From contig BMPS01000002.1 in assembly GCA_014647715.1 (NCBI GenBank), positions 62,001-126,000 on the forward strand: DNA of 64,000 nucleotides, given 5' to 3'. Shown here in pieces: positions 8,238-17,101 of this stretch (within the stretch, counting starts at the first letter, position 1; each line of letters opens with the position of its first letter). The stretch is from Streptomyces cinereus (GTDB lineage Bacteria; Pseudomonadota; Gammaproteobacteria; Pseudomonadales; Moraxellaceae). The notes under the pieces were generated by a model. That model was given only the letters and a program-made list of their open reading frames with translations, had not been told where the DNA came from and did no database searches. Both the position numbers and the translations under genes were made by a program.

Positions 8238-9230
8238 ATGCTATTTCAAAATGCCAAACATCCGGTTGAAATGAAAGTTACCCATTTAAATAAAGTCAAA
8301 GCCCAGCGCAAACAACAATTACAATTGCAAATGGTGAATGATAAAGGGTTAACCTCACTCATCAGCCGCGCATTTACCGACTTGACGAAAAAAGAAACTA
8401 CCAAAAAAACCCCCTCAAAATTTGGTCTGTTTAAAAATAAAACCGCCAACAAAAATTGTTTTGTGCTGGATTTTCATGGGGATATCAAAGCCACTGAAGT
8501 ACAGCAATTGCGTGAAGAAATCAGCACGCTATTGACGGTCGCGCAAGCTGAAGATGAAGTCATTGTGCGTCTTGAATCCTCAGGTGGCATGGTACACGCA
8601 TATGGCCTCGCTGCTGCCCAGTTGGCACGTATAAAAGAAGCAGGGCTACACTTAACGGTCTGTATTGATAAAGTTGCTGCCAGTGGTGGCTATATGATGG
8701 CGTGTGTGGCTGATAAAATTTTGGCGGCGCCGTTTGCGGTGGTTGGCTCGATTGGTGTGGTGGCACAAGTGCCCAATTTTCATGATTTATTAGAAAAACA
8801 TGACATCGATGTCGAAGTATTTACTGCAGGTAAATACAAACGCACAGTAACCGTTTTTGGTGAAAATACCGAAGAAGACAAACAAAAATTCCAACAAGAG
8901 CTGGAAGAAACGCACAAACTATTTAAAGACTTTGTGCGTAAATACCGTCCAAGTTTAGATGTTGAACAAGTGGCAACCGGTGAGCATTGGTACGGTGAAG
9001 ATGCGATAACGCGCAATTTGGTCGATGCCCTGCAAACATCGGACAGTTATATCTTAGAAAAAATGACAGATAGCGAATTGTATGCCATTCAATCTCGCCA
9101 AAAACCGACCATCGCGCAAAAGCTAGGCATCTCGCAAGCGGCACAAGCGGTGGTAGCGACAGCGATTGATAAACTACCAGATGCCTTGGCAAAGTTAGAA
9201 AGCGCCAAAATGCCGATGGTTAAAAAATAA
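8238..9230 (+). CDS. sohB: SohB-like S49 peptidase lacking N-terminal anchor
   Basis: A 330-residue S49-family serine peptidase closest to SohB. The catalytic pair is seen as Ser149 in VAASGGYMM and Lys201 in AGKYKRT. The blocks RLESSGGMVHAYGLAA, VGSIGVVAQVPNF and ATGEHWYGEDA match SohB closely. Known SohB proteins begin with a membrane anchor of about 20 residues; here the protein starts with MLFQNAKHPVEMKV, which aligns after that anchor. An in-frame TAG four codons upstream excludes a longer frame, so the enzyme looks cytoplasmic or depends on partners for membrane contact. It is divergent from aspS and followed by a terminator. Confidence 0.88.
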   Translation: MLFQNAKHPVEMKVTHLNKVKAQRKQQLQLQMVNDKGLTSLISRAFTDLTKKETTKKTPSKFGLFKNKTANKNCFVLDFHGDIKATEVQQLREEISTLLTVAQAEDEVIVRLESSGGMVHAYGLAAAQLARIKEAGLHLTVCIDKVAASGGYMMACVADKILAAPFAVVGSIGVVAQVPNFHDLLEKHDIDVEVFTAGKYKRTVTVFGENTEEDKQKFQQELEETHKLFKDFVRKYRPSLDVEQVATGEHWYGEDAITRNLVDALQTSDSYILEKMTDSELYAIQSRQKPTIAQKLGISQAAQAVVATAIDKLPDALAKLESAKMPMVKK

Positions 9231-9245
9231 CCGTAAGATTAGATG

Positions 9246-9284
9246 ATAAAAACCTGTGACAAAAATCTGTGATAAAAACCTGTG
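9246..9284 (+). repeat. Three tandem 13-bp repeats after sohB
   Basis: The unit ATAAAAACCTGTG occurs at 9246-9258 and 9272-9284, with a variant at 9259-9271 (ACAAAAATCTGTG). The third copy supplies the left arm of the terminator that follows. Confidence 0.75.
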
Positions 9285-9304
9285 AGGCTTGGCAGGTTTT
9301 TAAC
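9274..9304 (+). terminator. Rho-independent terminator of sohB
   Basis: AAAAACCTG at 9274-9282 pairs with CAGGTTTTT at 9293-9301 around a 10-nt loop; the right arm ends in a T run. It lies 43 bp after the sohB stop. Confidence 0.65.
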
Positions 9305-9340
9305 TTTTTAATTAGTGGCGACACATTTGGGCGTATAACT

Positions 9341-10033
9341 ATGAAACTATTTATGTTAAAAATCGGGGCGCGTCCCCAAGGACGACTGATTGAACAGCAT
9401 GATGTGATGTTTGTGATTGCAAATAGCCTAAGTGAAACAATTGAGACTGTCAATCAGCACTGGCCGGCTGTCAAAAACAACTGGCACTTGGACGCATGGC
9501 GAGAAGTGAAGCGTGTAGGTGATTATCAAATTTTGTTGTCGAAAGACAGCTTGTCAAAAGATGGATGGTCAAAAGATGGATTATCAAAAGAAAAAGCGCT
9601 TGCAGATAACAGGTTGGCAGATAACATATTTGCAGATGATAGGGTAGATAACAAATTAGATAGTCAGGGCAAACAACTTTATTTTGTCAATTTAGGCGGT
9701 TATCTGCCGGGTCAATTTGAAGAATTCCATTATAAAACACTTGTGGTAGCCGAGACGCTAGGTAAAGCAACGGCGCAAGTTAAAAAAACGGCATTTTATC
9801 AAGACTATACGTTTGATAATGTCGATACCGCCAAAAGCGGCGTGGCAACCAGTCATGTGGATGATAAGCATCAACTGGACTTGGACGATATTCACTGTGT
9901 GGCTGATTTACTGCCAAAAGACGTGGCATTAACCATTCAGCCATTAACCGAGCCTGAAAAAAATCAGCTACCTGACGATGCGCTGCATATTGGTTATTTA
10001 AGTCTCAAGCAAATCAAAACCATGATTGACTAA
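9341..10033 (+). CDS. DUF1543 domain-containing protein
   Basis: A 230-residue protein with two halves of DUF1543: MKLFMLKIGARPQGRLIEQHD at the start and FVNLGGYLPGQFEEFHYKTLVVAE later, followed by the SHVDDKHQLDLDDIHCV block. The family is common in Moraxellaceae and gammaproteobacteria and has no known function. The frame is open to 9269, but homologues start at MKLF, so ATG 9341 is chosen. Between the halves, residues 66-101, is a species-specific linker made of two adjacent 15-bp tandem arrays that encode the pentapeptides LSKDS/LSKDG/WSKDG/LSKEK and LADNR/LADNI/FADDR. The repeats keep frame. The gene stands alone between sohB and the PIF1-like helicase. Confidence 0.85.
   Translation: MKLFMLKIGARPQGRLIEQHDVMFVIANSLSETIETVNQHWPAVKNNWHLDAWREVKRVGDYQILLSKDSLSKDGWSKDGLSKEKALADNRLADNIFADDRVDNKLDSQGKQLYFVNLGGYLPGQFEEFHYKTLVVAETLGKATAQVKKTAFYQDYTFDNVDTAKSGVATSHVDDKHQLDLDDIHCVADLLPKDVALTIQPLTEPEKNQLPDDALHIGYLSLKQIKTMID
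9536..9643 (+). repeat. Two in-frame 15-bp coding tandem arrays
   Basis: Four units (9536-9550, 9551-9565, 9566-9580, 9581-9595) encode LSKDS, LSKDG, WSKDG, LSKEK. After one Ala codon, three further units (9599-9613, 9614-9628, 9629-9643) encode LADNR, LADNI, FADDR. Both have an exact 15-bp period within the DUF1543 gene. Confidence 0.9.
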
Positions 10034-10166
10034 CCCATAAAGCGTCTGATGGCGTATTTTGGTGCTGTCAATCATTGCCTTTACTCGGCTTTGCCTTTAT
10101 AGTAGGCTCATTTTTAACTCGCTTTTTTAATCCCTTCTTTTTATCTACAAAAGCTCTTTATAACCA

Positions 10167-12257
10167 ATGAAACAAGCCACCGCCCTTGATATCCTTAAAA
10201 CTGGTAAAAATGTGTTTTTAACAGGCTCAGCAGGGGCGGGCAAGACCTATACCATCAATCAGTATTTGCATTATCTGCGCGCAAGGGATGTGGCGGTCGC
10301 GGTGACGGCAAGCACAGGTATTGCTGCCACCCACATGAACGGCATGACCATTCACAGCTGGGCAGGCATCGGCATCAGTAACGAGCTAACCGCCAAAGAC
10401 ATCGCTCGCATCAAAAAACGCACGGTGGTTGTGGAGCGCATTGAGCGCACCAAGGTATTGGTGATTGATGAAATCTCAATGCTGCATCGACAGCAATTTG
10501 AGCTGATTAACCAAGTGCTACAAGCCATCAAAGAAAACACCTTGCCATTTGGTGGGATACAGCTATTGGTTGCCGGGGATTTTTTTCAGTTGCCGCCGAT
10601 TGGTGAGCCCCATGAGAGCAACCGTGATAAATTTGCCTTTATGGCGCAAGCTTGGCTGGATGCAGATTTTCAAATTTGCTATTTATCTGAGCAGCACCGT
10701 CAGAAAACTGACAAAACAGCGGTGGCAGGCAACACCTATTATGGCTTGGATTTGACTGCAATTTTAAATCAAATTCGTAGCCAGCAGTTTACCCCCCATA
10801 TCATGCCTGCTTTGACCGCCACCGCTGAGCATGTGCTGGCCGACAACCGTACCCGACTGTTTACCCACAATGTCAACGTGCAAGCCATCAATGAGCAGGA
10901 ACTTGGTAAACTTACCACAGCGGCGCATACTTTTCGCGCTTGGGGAGAAGGCGATGAAAAGCTGGTCGAGACGCTAAAAAAATCCGTACGCAATACCCCA
11001 GAACTGGTGCTCAAACTTGGCGCAAAAGTGATGTTTATCAAAAACAACACCGAGCTTAATGTCTCAAATGGCACCATGGGCAAAGTAGTTGATTTTGTTG
11101 CCACTACTCTTAAACAACCAAATAAAAAAACAGACGATAGCCCATCAAAAAATAGCCCGTCAAACAATCACCCATCTGAGCCGCTCGATGAACAAGCGCT
11201 GGCAGCAGATGCAACTGCCTTGCTAGATGCCATTGAACAAGAACAACAAGCCGATATGGCAGACTTGCTCGATGAAGTCAATGGCGGTCAATCACAACAA
11301 ACTCACCACAGGGATGAGGATAGGGATGAGGATGACACCGCCGCGACAGACACGGCTGATGACAAATTATCGGAGTTACTTTATCCCTTGGTTGAGCTCA
11401 ATGACGGCCGCAAAGTCATTGCTGAATATGATTCATGGCGTATTGATGATGAAGACGGCGAAATACTGGCTGCCTATTACCACATCCCCTTGACGCTGGC
11501 GTGGGCGATTACCATTCACAAAAGTCAAGGCATGACGCTAGATGCGGCAGAAGTAGATTTGTCCAAAACCTTTGAAAAAGGGCAGGGCTATGTGGCTTTA
11601 TCACGGTTAAAGCAGCTATCTGGACTACAATTACTGGGCGTCAATGAATTAAGCTTACAGCTTGATCCCCTAGCGCGTGGCGCCGATCAGCGATTTCAGG
11701 CGATCAGTGCGGAGCAAGAACGTGAATTTTTGACACGCAGTAAAAAACAGCTCAATGACCTTCATCGTGAATTTATCATTCAATGTCGGGGTACGCTGGA
11801 TAAAGAAAAAATCGCTGCGTATGAAAATCGCGCCAAACAACAGCAAAAACTGATTGAAAAACGTCGTCATGCTGTACAGCAGCTGCAATCTTTGGCAGAT
11901 GATGCGGCGGGCGTCATCACCCCCACGGTGCTGGAAACCAAAGCCTTGTTGGATGAAAGTTTGACCATCGCAGAAATTGCGCAAGCCCGTAATCTCGCCC
12001 AATCAACCGTAATGGGGCATATCGAGAAAATTGCTGAGCATTTTCCCCGCGCCAACATAGCGCATTTACGACCTGAGGACGAATGGCTTCAGCCGATTGA
12101 TAAGGCGTATCAAAAAATAGCTAAACGTGATGACAAACGCGATAAAGATAACGATGGCAAAATCAAAATTCGCGCGATTGTCGAAGAGTTAAGAAACGCC
12201 TATTCTTATAATGATGTGAAACTTGCCTTGTTGTTTTTAAAACCGCATGGCAATTGA
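10167..12257 (+). CDS. PIF1-like superfamily 1 helicase with C-terminal HTH
   Basis: A 696-residue ATPase of the PIF1/RecD-like SF1 helicases. Walker A is GSAGAGKTYT (about residues 20-29), motif Ia ASTGIAATHMNGMTIHSWAG, Walker B VLVIDEISM and motif III GGIQLLVAGDFFQLPP. The C-terminal motifs are ITIHKSQGMTLDAAEVDL and GYVALSRLKQLSGL. Near residues 590-625 comes a helix-turn-helix-like segment (LTIAEIAQARNLAQSTVMGHI) as in helicase-associated HTH domains. A low-complexity linker between the helicase halves, about residues 318-407, holds 15-bp repeats (DSPSK/NSPSN/NHPSE) and an RDED repeat. Such helicases act on recombination or replication intermediates; the exact role is unknown. It sits alone between a DUF1543 gene and a GAPDH-family gene. 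Confidence 0.85.
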   Translation: MKQATALDILKTGKNVFLTGSAGAGKTYTINQYLHYLRARDVAVAVTASTGIAATHMNGMTIHSWAGIGISNELTAKDIARIKKRTVVVERIERTKVLVIDEISMLHRQQFELINQVLQAIKENTLPFGGIQLLVAGDFFQLPPIGEPHESNRDKFAFMAQAWLDADFQICYLSEQHRQKTDKTAVAGNTYYGLDLTAILNQIRSQQFTPHIMPALTATAEHVLADNRTRLFTHNVNVQAINEQELGKLTTAAHTFRAWGEGDEKLVETLKKSVRNTPELVLKLGAKVMFIKNNTELNVSNGTMGKVVDFVATTLKQPNKKTDDSPSKNSPSNNHPSEPLDEQALAADATALLDAIEQEQQADMADLLDEVNGGQSQQTHHRDEDRDEDDTAATDTADDKLSELLYPLVELNDGRKVIAEYDSWRIDDEDGEILAAYYHIPLTLAWAITIHKSQGMTLDAAEVDLSKTFEKGQGYVALSRLKQLSGLQLLGVNELSLQLDPLARGADQRFQAISAEQEREFLTRSKKQLNDLHREFIIQCRGTLDKEKIAAYENRAKQQQKLIEKRRHAVQQLQSLADDAAGVITPTVLETKALLDESLTIAEIAQARNLAQSTVMGHIEKIAEHFPRANIAHLRPEDEWLQPIDKAYQKIAKRDDKRDKDNDGKIKIRAIVEELRNAYSYNDVKLALLFLKPHGN
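11136..11180 (+). repeat. In-frame 15-bp triplicate in helicase linker
   Basis: Units 11136-11150, 11151-11165 and 11166-11180 encode DSPSK, NSPSN and NHPSE. A second array of two 12-bp units (RDED) lies near 11310-11333. Both are confined to the low-complexity linker. Confidence 0.85.
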
Positions 12258-12285
12258 GCGCTTGTTTAGTAAGGAATATCCCTGA

Positions 12286-13374
12286 TTGAATGCTTCTACC
12301 ATCAAACCTTTTAACATCGCTATTAATGGCTTTGGTCGTATTGGGCGCAACGTGCTACGTGCTTATATCGAACGGTTTTGTCAAAATCCTTTACAATTGC
12401 AGCCGTTAAATATCGTCGCCATCAATGATATTGCTGAGCCAGCAACCCTGCTACATTTACTCAAATATGACAGTACCCACGGTCGATTATCGGCGGTCAG
12501 TGATATCCATATTGAATTAAAGACGCTGGATTTGGGTGAAAAACAACAGCATTTTTTGCTATTAAGCCAAGGAGAATTTCGGCAAAAAATTGCATTGATA
12601 CAGCAGCCCATTGCCACCAAATTACCTTGGGAAAAACTGGGCATCGACATGGTACTTGAGAGCACGGGTCATTTTCGCAGCTATGAACAGGCGTCACAGC
12701 ATATTATAGCGGGCGCCAAACAGGTGATGATTGGGGCTGCCCCGTTTGATCATGTCGATGCCAGTATCGTAGTGGGCGTCAATGACCATGAGCTTAGCCG
12801 TGATAAAAAGATTTTATCCAGTGTGTCGTGTACCACCCAAGCGCTCGTGCCTTTACTGTATGTATTGCACCGTGCCTATGGCATCGAATCAGCAATGATG
12901 ACTGAAATCCATGCAGTGACCGCTGACCAAACTGTGCTTGACCAAGTCCATCGTGATTTGCGCCGTGCACGGGCTTCTGGGCATAACATTATCCCAACCA
13001 CATCAAGTAGTATCGCTGCGGTCAATCGGGTGATGCCACATATGGCAGGCAAGGTGAATGGGTATTCAATCCGCGTACCGACCATGGATGTCGCGGCAAT
13101 TGATGTGACATTTACCTTTGACAAAGCCACGGATGTTACTGCTATCAATCAGCTGTTAAAACATGCCAGTGAACAAGATTTATTGGGTATCATGGATTAT
13201 AGTGATGAGCCATTGGTGTCCAGTGACTTTATCCATGATGCGCATTCATTGGTAATTGATAGCTTACAGACCATGAGTGTGGGGCGGCAATTTAAAGTGT
13301 TTGCTTGGTATGATAATGAATGGGGCTACGCCAATCGCATGCTCGATATTTGCCAAACCTTAGCCAAACTATAA
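12286..13374 (+). CDS. GAPDH-family dehydrogenase, Epd/GapB-like
   Basis: A 362-residue glyceraldehyde-3-phosphate dehydrogenase family protein with the NAD-binding start IAINGFGRIGRNVLRA. The catalytic Cys is C182 in SSVSCTTQ and the partner His is H209 in EIHAVTADQ. The segment VLDQVHRDLRRARASGHNIIPT, the VDYSDEPLVS-like block and AWYDNEWGYANRML resemble erythrose-4-phosphate dehydrogenase (Epd) and GapB more than glycolytic GapA. It may therefore act in pyridoxal phosphate synthesis or gluconeogenesis. The normally invariant Asn of SCTTN is Gln185, which is unusual. The best start is TTG 12286, with AAGGA at 12271-12275. It is followed by a strong terminator. Confidence 0.8.
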   Translation: MNASTIKPFNIAINGFGRIGRNVLRAYIERFCQNPLQLQPLNIVAINDIAEPATLLHLLKYDSTHGRLSAVSDIHIELKTLDLGEKQQHFLLLSQGEFRQKIALIQQPIATKLPWEKLGIDMVLESTGHFRSYEQASQHIIAGAKQVMIGAAPFDHVDASIVVGVNDHELSRDKKILSSVSCTTQALVPLLYVLHRAYGIESAMMTEIHAVTADQTVLDQVHRDLRRARASGHNIIPTTSSSIAAVNRVMPHMAGKVNGYSIRVPTMDVAAIDVTFTFDKATDVTAINQLLKHASEQDLLGIMDYSDEPLVSSDFIHDAHSLVIDSLQTMSVGRQFKVFAWYDNEWGYANRMLDICQTLAKL

Positions 13375-13390
13375 AAAAATTATCAATTAA

Positions 13391-13424
13391 AAAAGGCGAA
13401 ACCTAATCAGTTTCGCCTTTTTTA
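13391..13424. terminator. Bidirectional terminator between GAPDH-like gene and purH
   Basis: AAAAGGCGAAAC (13391-13402) pairs perfectly with GTTTCGCCTTTT (13410-13421) around a 7-nt loop, with a T run on the + side and an A run preceding. It serves two convergent genes. Confidence 0.9.
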
Positions 13425-13437
13425 TGCCTAACAAAAA

Positions 13438-15018
13438 TTAATGTCTAAAATGACGCATACCGGTGAACACCATCGCAATGCCATGTTCATCGGCTGCAGC
13501 GATGGTTTCGTCATCGCGCATGGAGCCACCTGGCTGGATAATCGCCTTAATCCCCACCGCTGCGGCATTGTCAATACCGTCACGGAATGGGAAGAAGGCA
13601 TCTGATGCCATCACCGCACCCACAGGCGATAGACCAGCGTGCTCAGCTTTAATCGCGGCAATACGGGCTGAGTTGACACGGCTCATTTGCCCTGCACCTA
13701 CCCCAATGGTACGCCCATCTTTGGCATACACAATCGCGTTGGATTTCACATATTTAGCGACTTGCCAAGTAAACAGCAAATCATCGAATTGTTGCTGAGT
13801 CGGCTGTACTTTTGTCACCACTTTTAAATCATCTAAAGTAATTAAGCCCAAATCTTGCGCTTGCACCAATAAACCACCGGTGACGCGTTTGAAATCAAAC
13901 TGGGCTTGGCGCTCACTTGGGTTTGGTAATTCACCGCAGACTAACACGCGCACATTTTTCTTGGCAGATGTGACATCGAGTACACCATCGGCAATGCTTG
14001 GGGCGATGATGACTTCAACAAATTGCTGATCCACAATGGCTTTTGCTGTTTTGATATCCAGCTCACGGTTAAAGGCAATGATACCGCCAAACGCCGATTC
14101 TGGGTCAGTGGCAAAGGCTTTTTGATAGGCATGGGTTAAGTCGGCATCCACCGCCACACCACAAGGATTGGCGTGTTTAACAATGACACACGCAGGCATA
14201 TCAAACGATTTCACGCATTCTAACGCTGCATCGGTATCTGCGATGTTGTTGTAAGATAGTTCTTTACCTTGTAATTGCTTGGCGGTGGCAATACTGGCTT
14301 CCTTTTGACCATTAACCTGTGCTTTTTCCACATAAAAAGCGGCTTGTTGATGCGGGTTTTCACCATAGCGTAAGTCTTGCGCTTTGTCCATTTGTACGTT
14401 AAAAGTACGCGGGAATTGGTCAGCCGATTCAAAGCTTTGCAGGCGGTTGCCTAAAAAGTTGGCAATCATACCATCATAATGTGCGGTATGCTCAAATGCT
14501 TTTACCGCTAAATCAAAACGGGTGGTATCACTGATGCGACCGTTTGCTGTTAGTTCGCCCAAGATGGCTGCATAATCGTTGGGGCTTGTCACGATGCTGA
14601 CATGGTCATGGTTTTTTGCCGCGGCACGCACCATGGTAGGCCCACCAATATCAATGTTTTCGATGGCGTCTTCTTTGGTGACATTCGGGTTAGCAACGGT
14701 TTGGGCAAATGGATATAAATTGACAACCACCATATCAATGCGGTCGATGCCATGCTCTTGCATAATGGCATCATCCGTGCCGCGGCGACCTAAAATACCG
14801 CCATGAATTTTTGGATGCAGGGTTTTTACCCGACCATCCATCATCTCTGCAAAACCTGTGTATTCTGCGACCTCAGTCACTGCTAAGTCATGTTGTTTGA
14901 GTAGTTTGTAGGTGCCACCTGTTGACAGCAGACGAAAACCGTGGGTGATTAGACCTTTGGCAAAATCCACAATGCCCGATTTATCAGAAACAGAGAGCAA
15001 TGCATAAGCTTGATTCAT
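13438..15018 (-). CDS. purH: Bifunctional AICAR formyltransferase / IMP cyclohydrolase
   Basis: A 526-residue PurH, which carries out the last two steps of IMP synthesis: formylation of AICAR with 10-formyl-THF and ring closure. The N-terminal cyclohydrolase (MGS-like) domain begins [18 protein letters not shown] and includes [11 protein letters not shown] and [14 protein letters not shown]. The C-terminal transformylase domain carries [30 protein letters not shown] and [10 protein letters not shown], ending in [22 protein letters not shown]. The frame extends to 15066, but homologues start at [12 protein letters not shown], so ATG 15018 is taken. It is downstream of fis on the same strand, an arrangement shared with pseudomonads. 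Confidence 0.96.
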   Translation of the reverse strand: MNQAYALLSVSDKSGIVDFAKGLITHGFRLLSTGGTYKLLKQHDLAVTEVAEYTGFAEMMDGRVKTLHPKIHGGILGRRGTDDAIMQEHGIDRIDMVVVNLYPFAQTVANPNVTKEDAIENIDIGGPTMVRAAAKNHDHVSIVTSPNDYAAILGELTANGRISDTTRFDLAVKAFEHTAHYDGMIANFLGNRLQSFESADQFPRTFNVQMDKAQDLRYGENPHQQAAFYVEKAQVNGQKEASIATAKQLQGKELSYNNIADTDAALECVKSFDMPACVIVKHANPCGVAVDADLTHAYQKAFATDPESAFGGIIAFNRELDIKTAKAIVDQQFVEVIIAPSIADGVLDVTSAKKNVRVLVCGELPNPSERQAQFDFKRVTGGLLVQAQDLGLITLDDLKVVTKVQPTQQQFDDLLFTWQVAKYVKSNAIVYAKDGRTIGVGAGQMSRVNSARIAAIKAEHAGLSPVGAVMASDAFFPFRDGIDNAAAVGIKAIIQPGGSMRDDETIAAADEHGIAMVFTGMRHFRH

Positions 15019-15169
15019 AATTGACTCGACTCGTTGACAAAAAAATACTGGGTGCAGAAAAAACAAAAAGTCAGTTATGAAGAACTGACTGATTGACTTT
15101 AATACCCCAACTCTATAAATCCCAAAATATAGGGATATCTTATCATAAAAAAGCGGGTATTTTTATCCA

Positions 15170-15499
15170 TTATAATAATTGGTGGATTTTGAGTTTTTTA
15201 CGCAATGTACCGCGATTAAGTCCCAAAATCTCGGCGGTTTTGGTTTGATTGCCGCGGGTATGTTCAAGCACGACACTGATTAGCGGTTTTTCAAATTGTG
15301 ACAACATAAGCTCATACAGCTGGGTCGGTTGTTGTTCTTTTAAATTATCGAAGTACTCTCGCACCACAAGCTCAATATGGTGAGCTAAGCTTGCGCTGGG
15401 AGAAGTTTGCGATGGGGTATGGGCAGGGTCTGGACTAGATGGGCTATCTGACATATTGGAATACTTGGCGCGATTTTGTAAAACAATAGAATTGGGCAT
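15170..15499 (-). CDS. fis: Fis family DNA-binding protein
   Basis: A 109-residue Fis-type nucleoid protein. The C-terminal half carries the dimer core (LYELMLSQFEKPLISVVLEHTRGNQ) and the recognition helix-turn-helix (KTAEILGLNRGTLRKKLK, about residues 87-104), matching Fis closely. The N-terminus is longer and richer in Ser and Pro than in enterobacteria; a second possible start is ATG 15454. Fis bends DNA and affects rRNA transcription, recombination and replication. In many gammaproteobacteria dusB lies directly upstream of fis, but here the upstream 230 bp and the next gene (a DUF3426 protein) show no dusB. purH follows on the same strand. Confidence 0.9.
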   Translation of the reverse strand: MPNSIVLQNRAKYSNMSDSPSSPDPAHTPSQTSPSASLAHHIELVVREYFDNLKEQQPTQLYELMLSQFEKPLISVVLEHTRGNQTKTAEILGLNRGTLRKKLKIHQLL

Positions 15500-15729
15500 A
15501 GCAGATTCTCAAAATAAATTTGCTGACAAATTTATCGAATAACTCGTTAGTTGATAGATTAAATAAAACTTAAATATATGGACGAATAATAAAGTTATTA
15601 GTACTTATACTAAAACAATTATGAAACTGATAGCAAGCTTAAGTTGTTTACAATATGTAAAATTGTGCGATAAATACTGGGGGCGTTATGAGCTTGATTC
15701 AGCAACGCTGTAATCAAGCTAAAAACAAT

Positions 15730-16923
15730 TTAATAGACCAGTTCAATGTTAGCGGCTTGAACTTTGGTTTTTGGAAAGTCAATCCGCAATTTGACGGGTT
15801 TTATTTGATGCGGCATCAAATAGTTGTTACCGGCTTCCAAATAATGGCTAGGGGTGAGTAGGGTTTGCGCAAGTATGGTGTTGCCACTGCGTAGTGAAAC
15901 CTTAACACTCGGGTAGATAATATTATTGTCTGTGGTATTGGTCAGGGTAAATATCATGTCAGTCTGCCCCGCTTGTTTGGATGAATGGGCAAGCGCAAGC
16001 ATCTGCACATCAATAAGCTCGGTATCAGCCAGAGGCAATTGACAGGCGGGTATTTTATGGCAAATAGTTGATAGCAGGGCTGCGTTTGTTTTTGAAGTGA
16101 TTAAGGTGTTGATGTTAAAAATAATATATTGCGCGGCTAACAAAAAGACTAAGAGTAAACTGCCTAATCCCCAAACGATGTCCATATTAAAAATTTTTGC
16201 ATTCAGCGATTGCTGCGAGGAAACTTGTTGCGACAAGCGCTCATCAATCTTTTTTTGATACGCTAATAAATCTGCTTGCTGCTCGCTACCCGTATCAATC
16301 GCAATTTGGTCAAAAATATCTGTGTTAAACACCCCATCCATGCCTCGCTTGGGTTTAGTGTGGGCGGCGGAGGAGTCGTCCATTGCTTCGTTGTCATCCG
16401 CTTGCGCCATTAAACTTTGCAGCCAAGCATTCTCATCGCCTGAAGCGTCTTTATCTTGGGCGAGTTCTATCGCTTCAGCGGCATCCTTATCGTCAATGAT
16501 TGGCTTTTTAGGCTTGCTATCTTTGGCTTTTGGCAGTTGCTCAAAATTATCTATAATCTCAAAGTCATCTAATTTGCTGGTTGATTTAGCTTTGGCTGAT
16601 GTGGTCGAAGATTTTGACAAGGCATACGGTGAGGTGGGTTTAACGGGTTCATTGACAATGAGATTGCCGGCTTCATCAAGACCTGATTCATCATCAAATA
16701 AAATACCCTCAGATTTATCGTCAATGAGCGCGGATGGCGTCTGATGGTTTGGACTTGAGAGCGGATTGTTGTTAGCAAATTTTTTTTGTTCTAGTTGTTC
16801 AGCAGCTGAGAAAATGGTTTTGCAATGGGAACAACGAACGTACCCATGTCTAACGGCTAACTGTTCATCGTTGATTCTAAATGCGTGTTGGCAGTTTGGG
16901 CATTTGGCATTGTACAAATTCAT
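15730..16923 (-). CDS. Zinc-ribbon, single-span membrane DUF3426 protein
   Basis: A 397-residue protein in three parts. At the N-terminus is an MJ0042-type zinc ribbon with cysteines C8, C11, C31 and C34. A long acidic Ser/Asp/Lys-rich linker follows (about residues 45-245). A single membrane segment (IVWGLGSLLLVFLLAAQYIIF) near 250-270 leads to a C-terminal DUF3426 domain with beta-rich composition (SVKVSLRSGNTILAQTLL, MPHQIKPVKLRID). Family members sit next to prmA in many proteobacteria and their role is unknown. Here it lies between prmA and fis on the same strand. The topology is probably zinc ribbon in the cytoplasm and the DUF3426 domain in the periplasm. Confidence 0.85.
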   Translation of the reverse strand: MNLYNAKCPNCQHAFRINDEQLAVRHGYVRCSHCKTIFSAAEQLEQKKFANNNPLSSPNHQTPSALIDDKSEGILFDDESGLDEAGNLIVNEPVKPTSPYALSKSSTTSAKAKSTSKLDDFEIIDNFEQLPKAKDSKPKKPIIDDKDAAEAIELAQDKDASGDENAWLQSLMAQADDNEAMDDSSAAHTKPKRGMDGVFNTDIFDQIAIDTGSEQQADLLAYQKKIDERLSQQVSSQQSLNAKIFNMDIVWGLGSLLLVFLLAAQYIIFNINTLITSKTNAALLSTICHKIPACQLPLADTELIDVQMLALAHSSKQAGQTDMIFTLTNTTDNNIIYPSVKVSLRSGNTILAQTLLTPSHYLEAGNNYLMPHQIKPVKLRIDFPKTKVQAANIELVY

Positions 16924-17101
16924 CGCAACATCACTTCCCTTTTAGCATTTTTAGTTTGCGTCTTTGATTGTTAATAATGTCGTGTGTTAAATCATTTAAT
17001 GACGAATAAAAAATAAAGTCAACAAATTTTCTACAATTTATGTTCACTAGGCTGCTAGCTATATTATTAGGCTGTTACTTGGCTTTGACGGGCAAAAGAC
17101 G

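Noticed and set aside
10769-11167. - strand open frame of 132 residues within the helicase gene
   Set aside because: Antisense shadow of the helicase; no ribosome site or domain.
15500-15729. Remnant of dusB upstream of fis
   Set aside because: No frame in this stretch shows Dus motifs; it is AT-rich noncoding sequence.
16322-16744. + strand open frame of 140 residues opposite the DUF3426 gene
   Set aside because: Mirror of the low-complexity acidic linker; composition explained by the complement.
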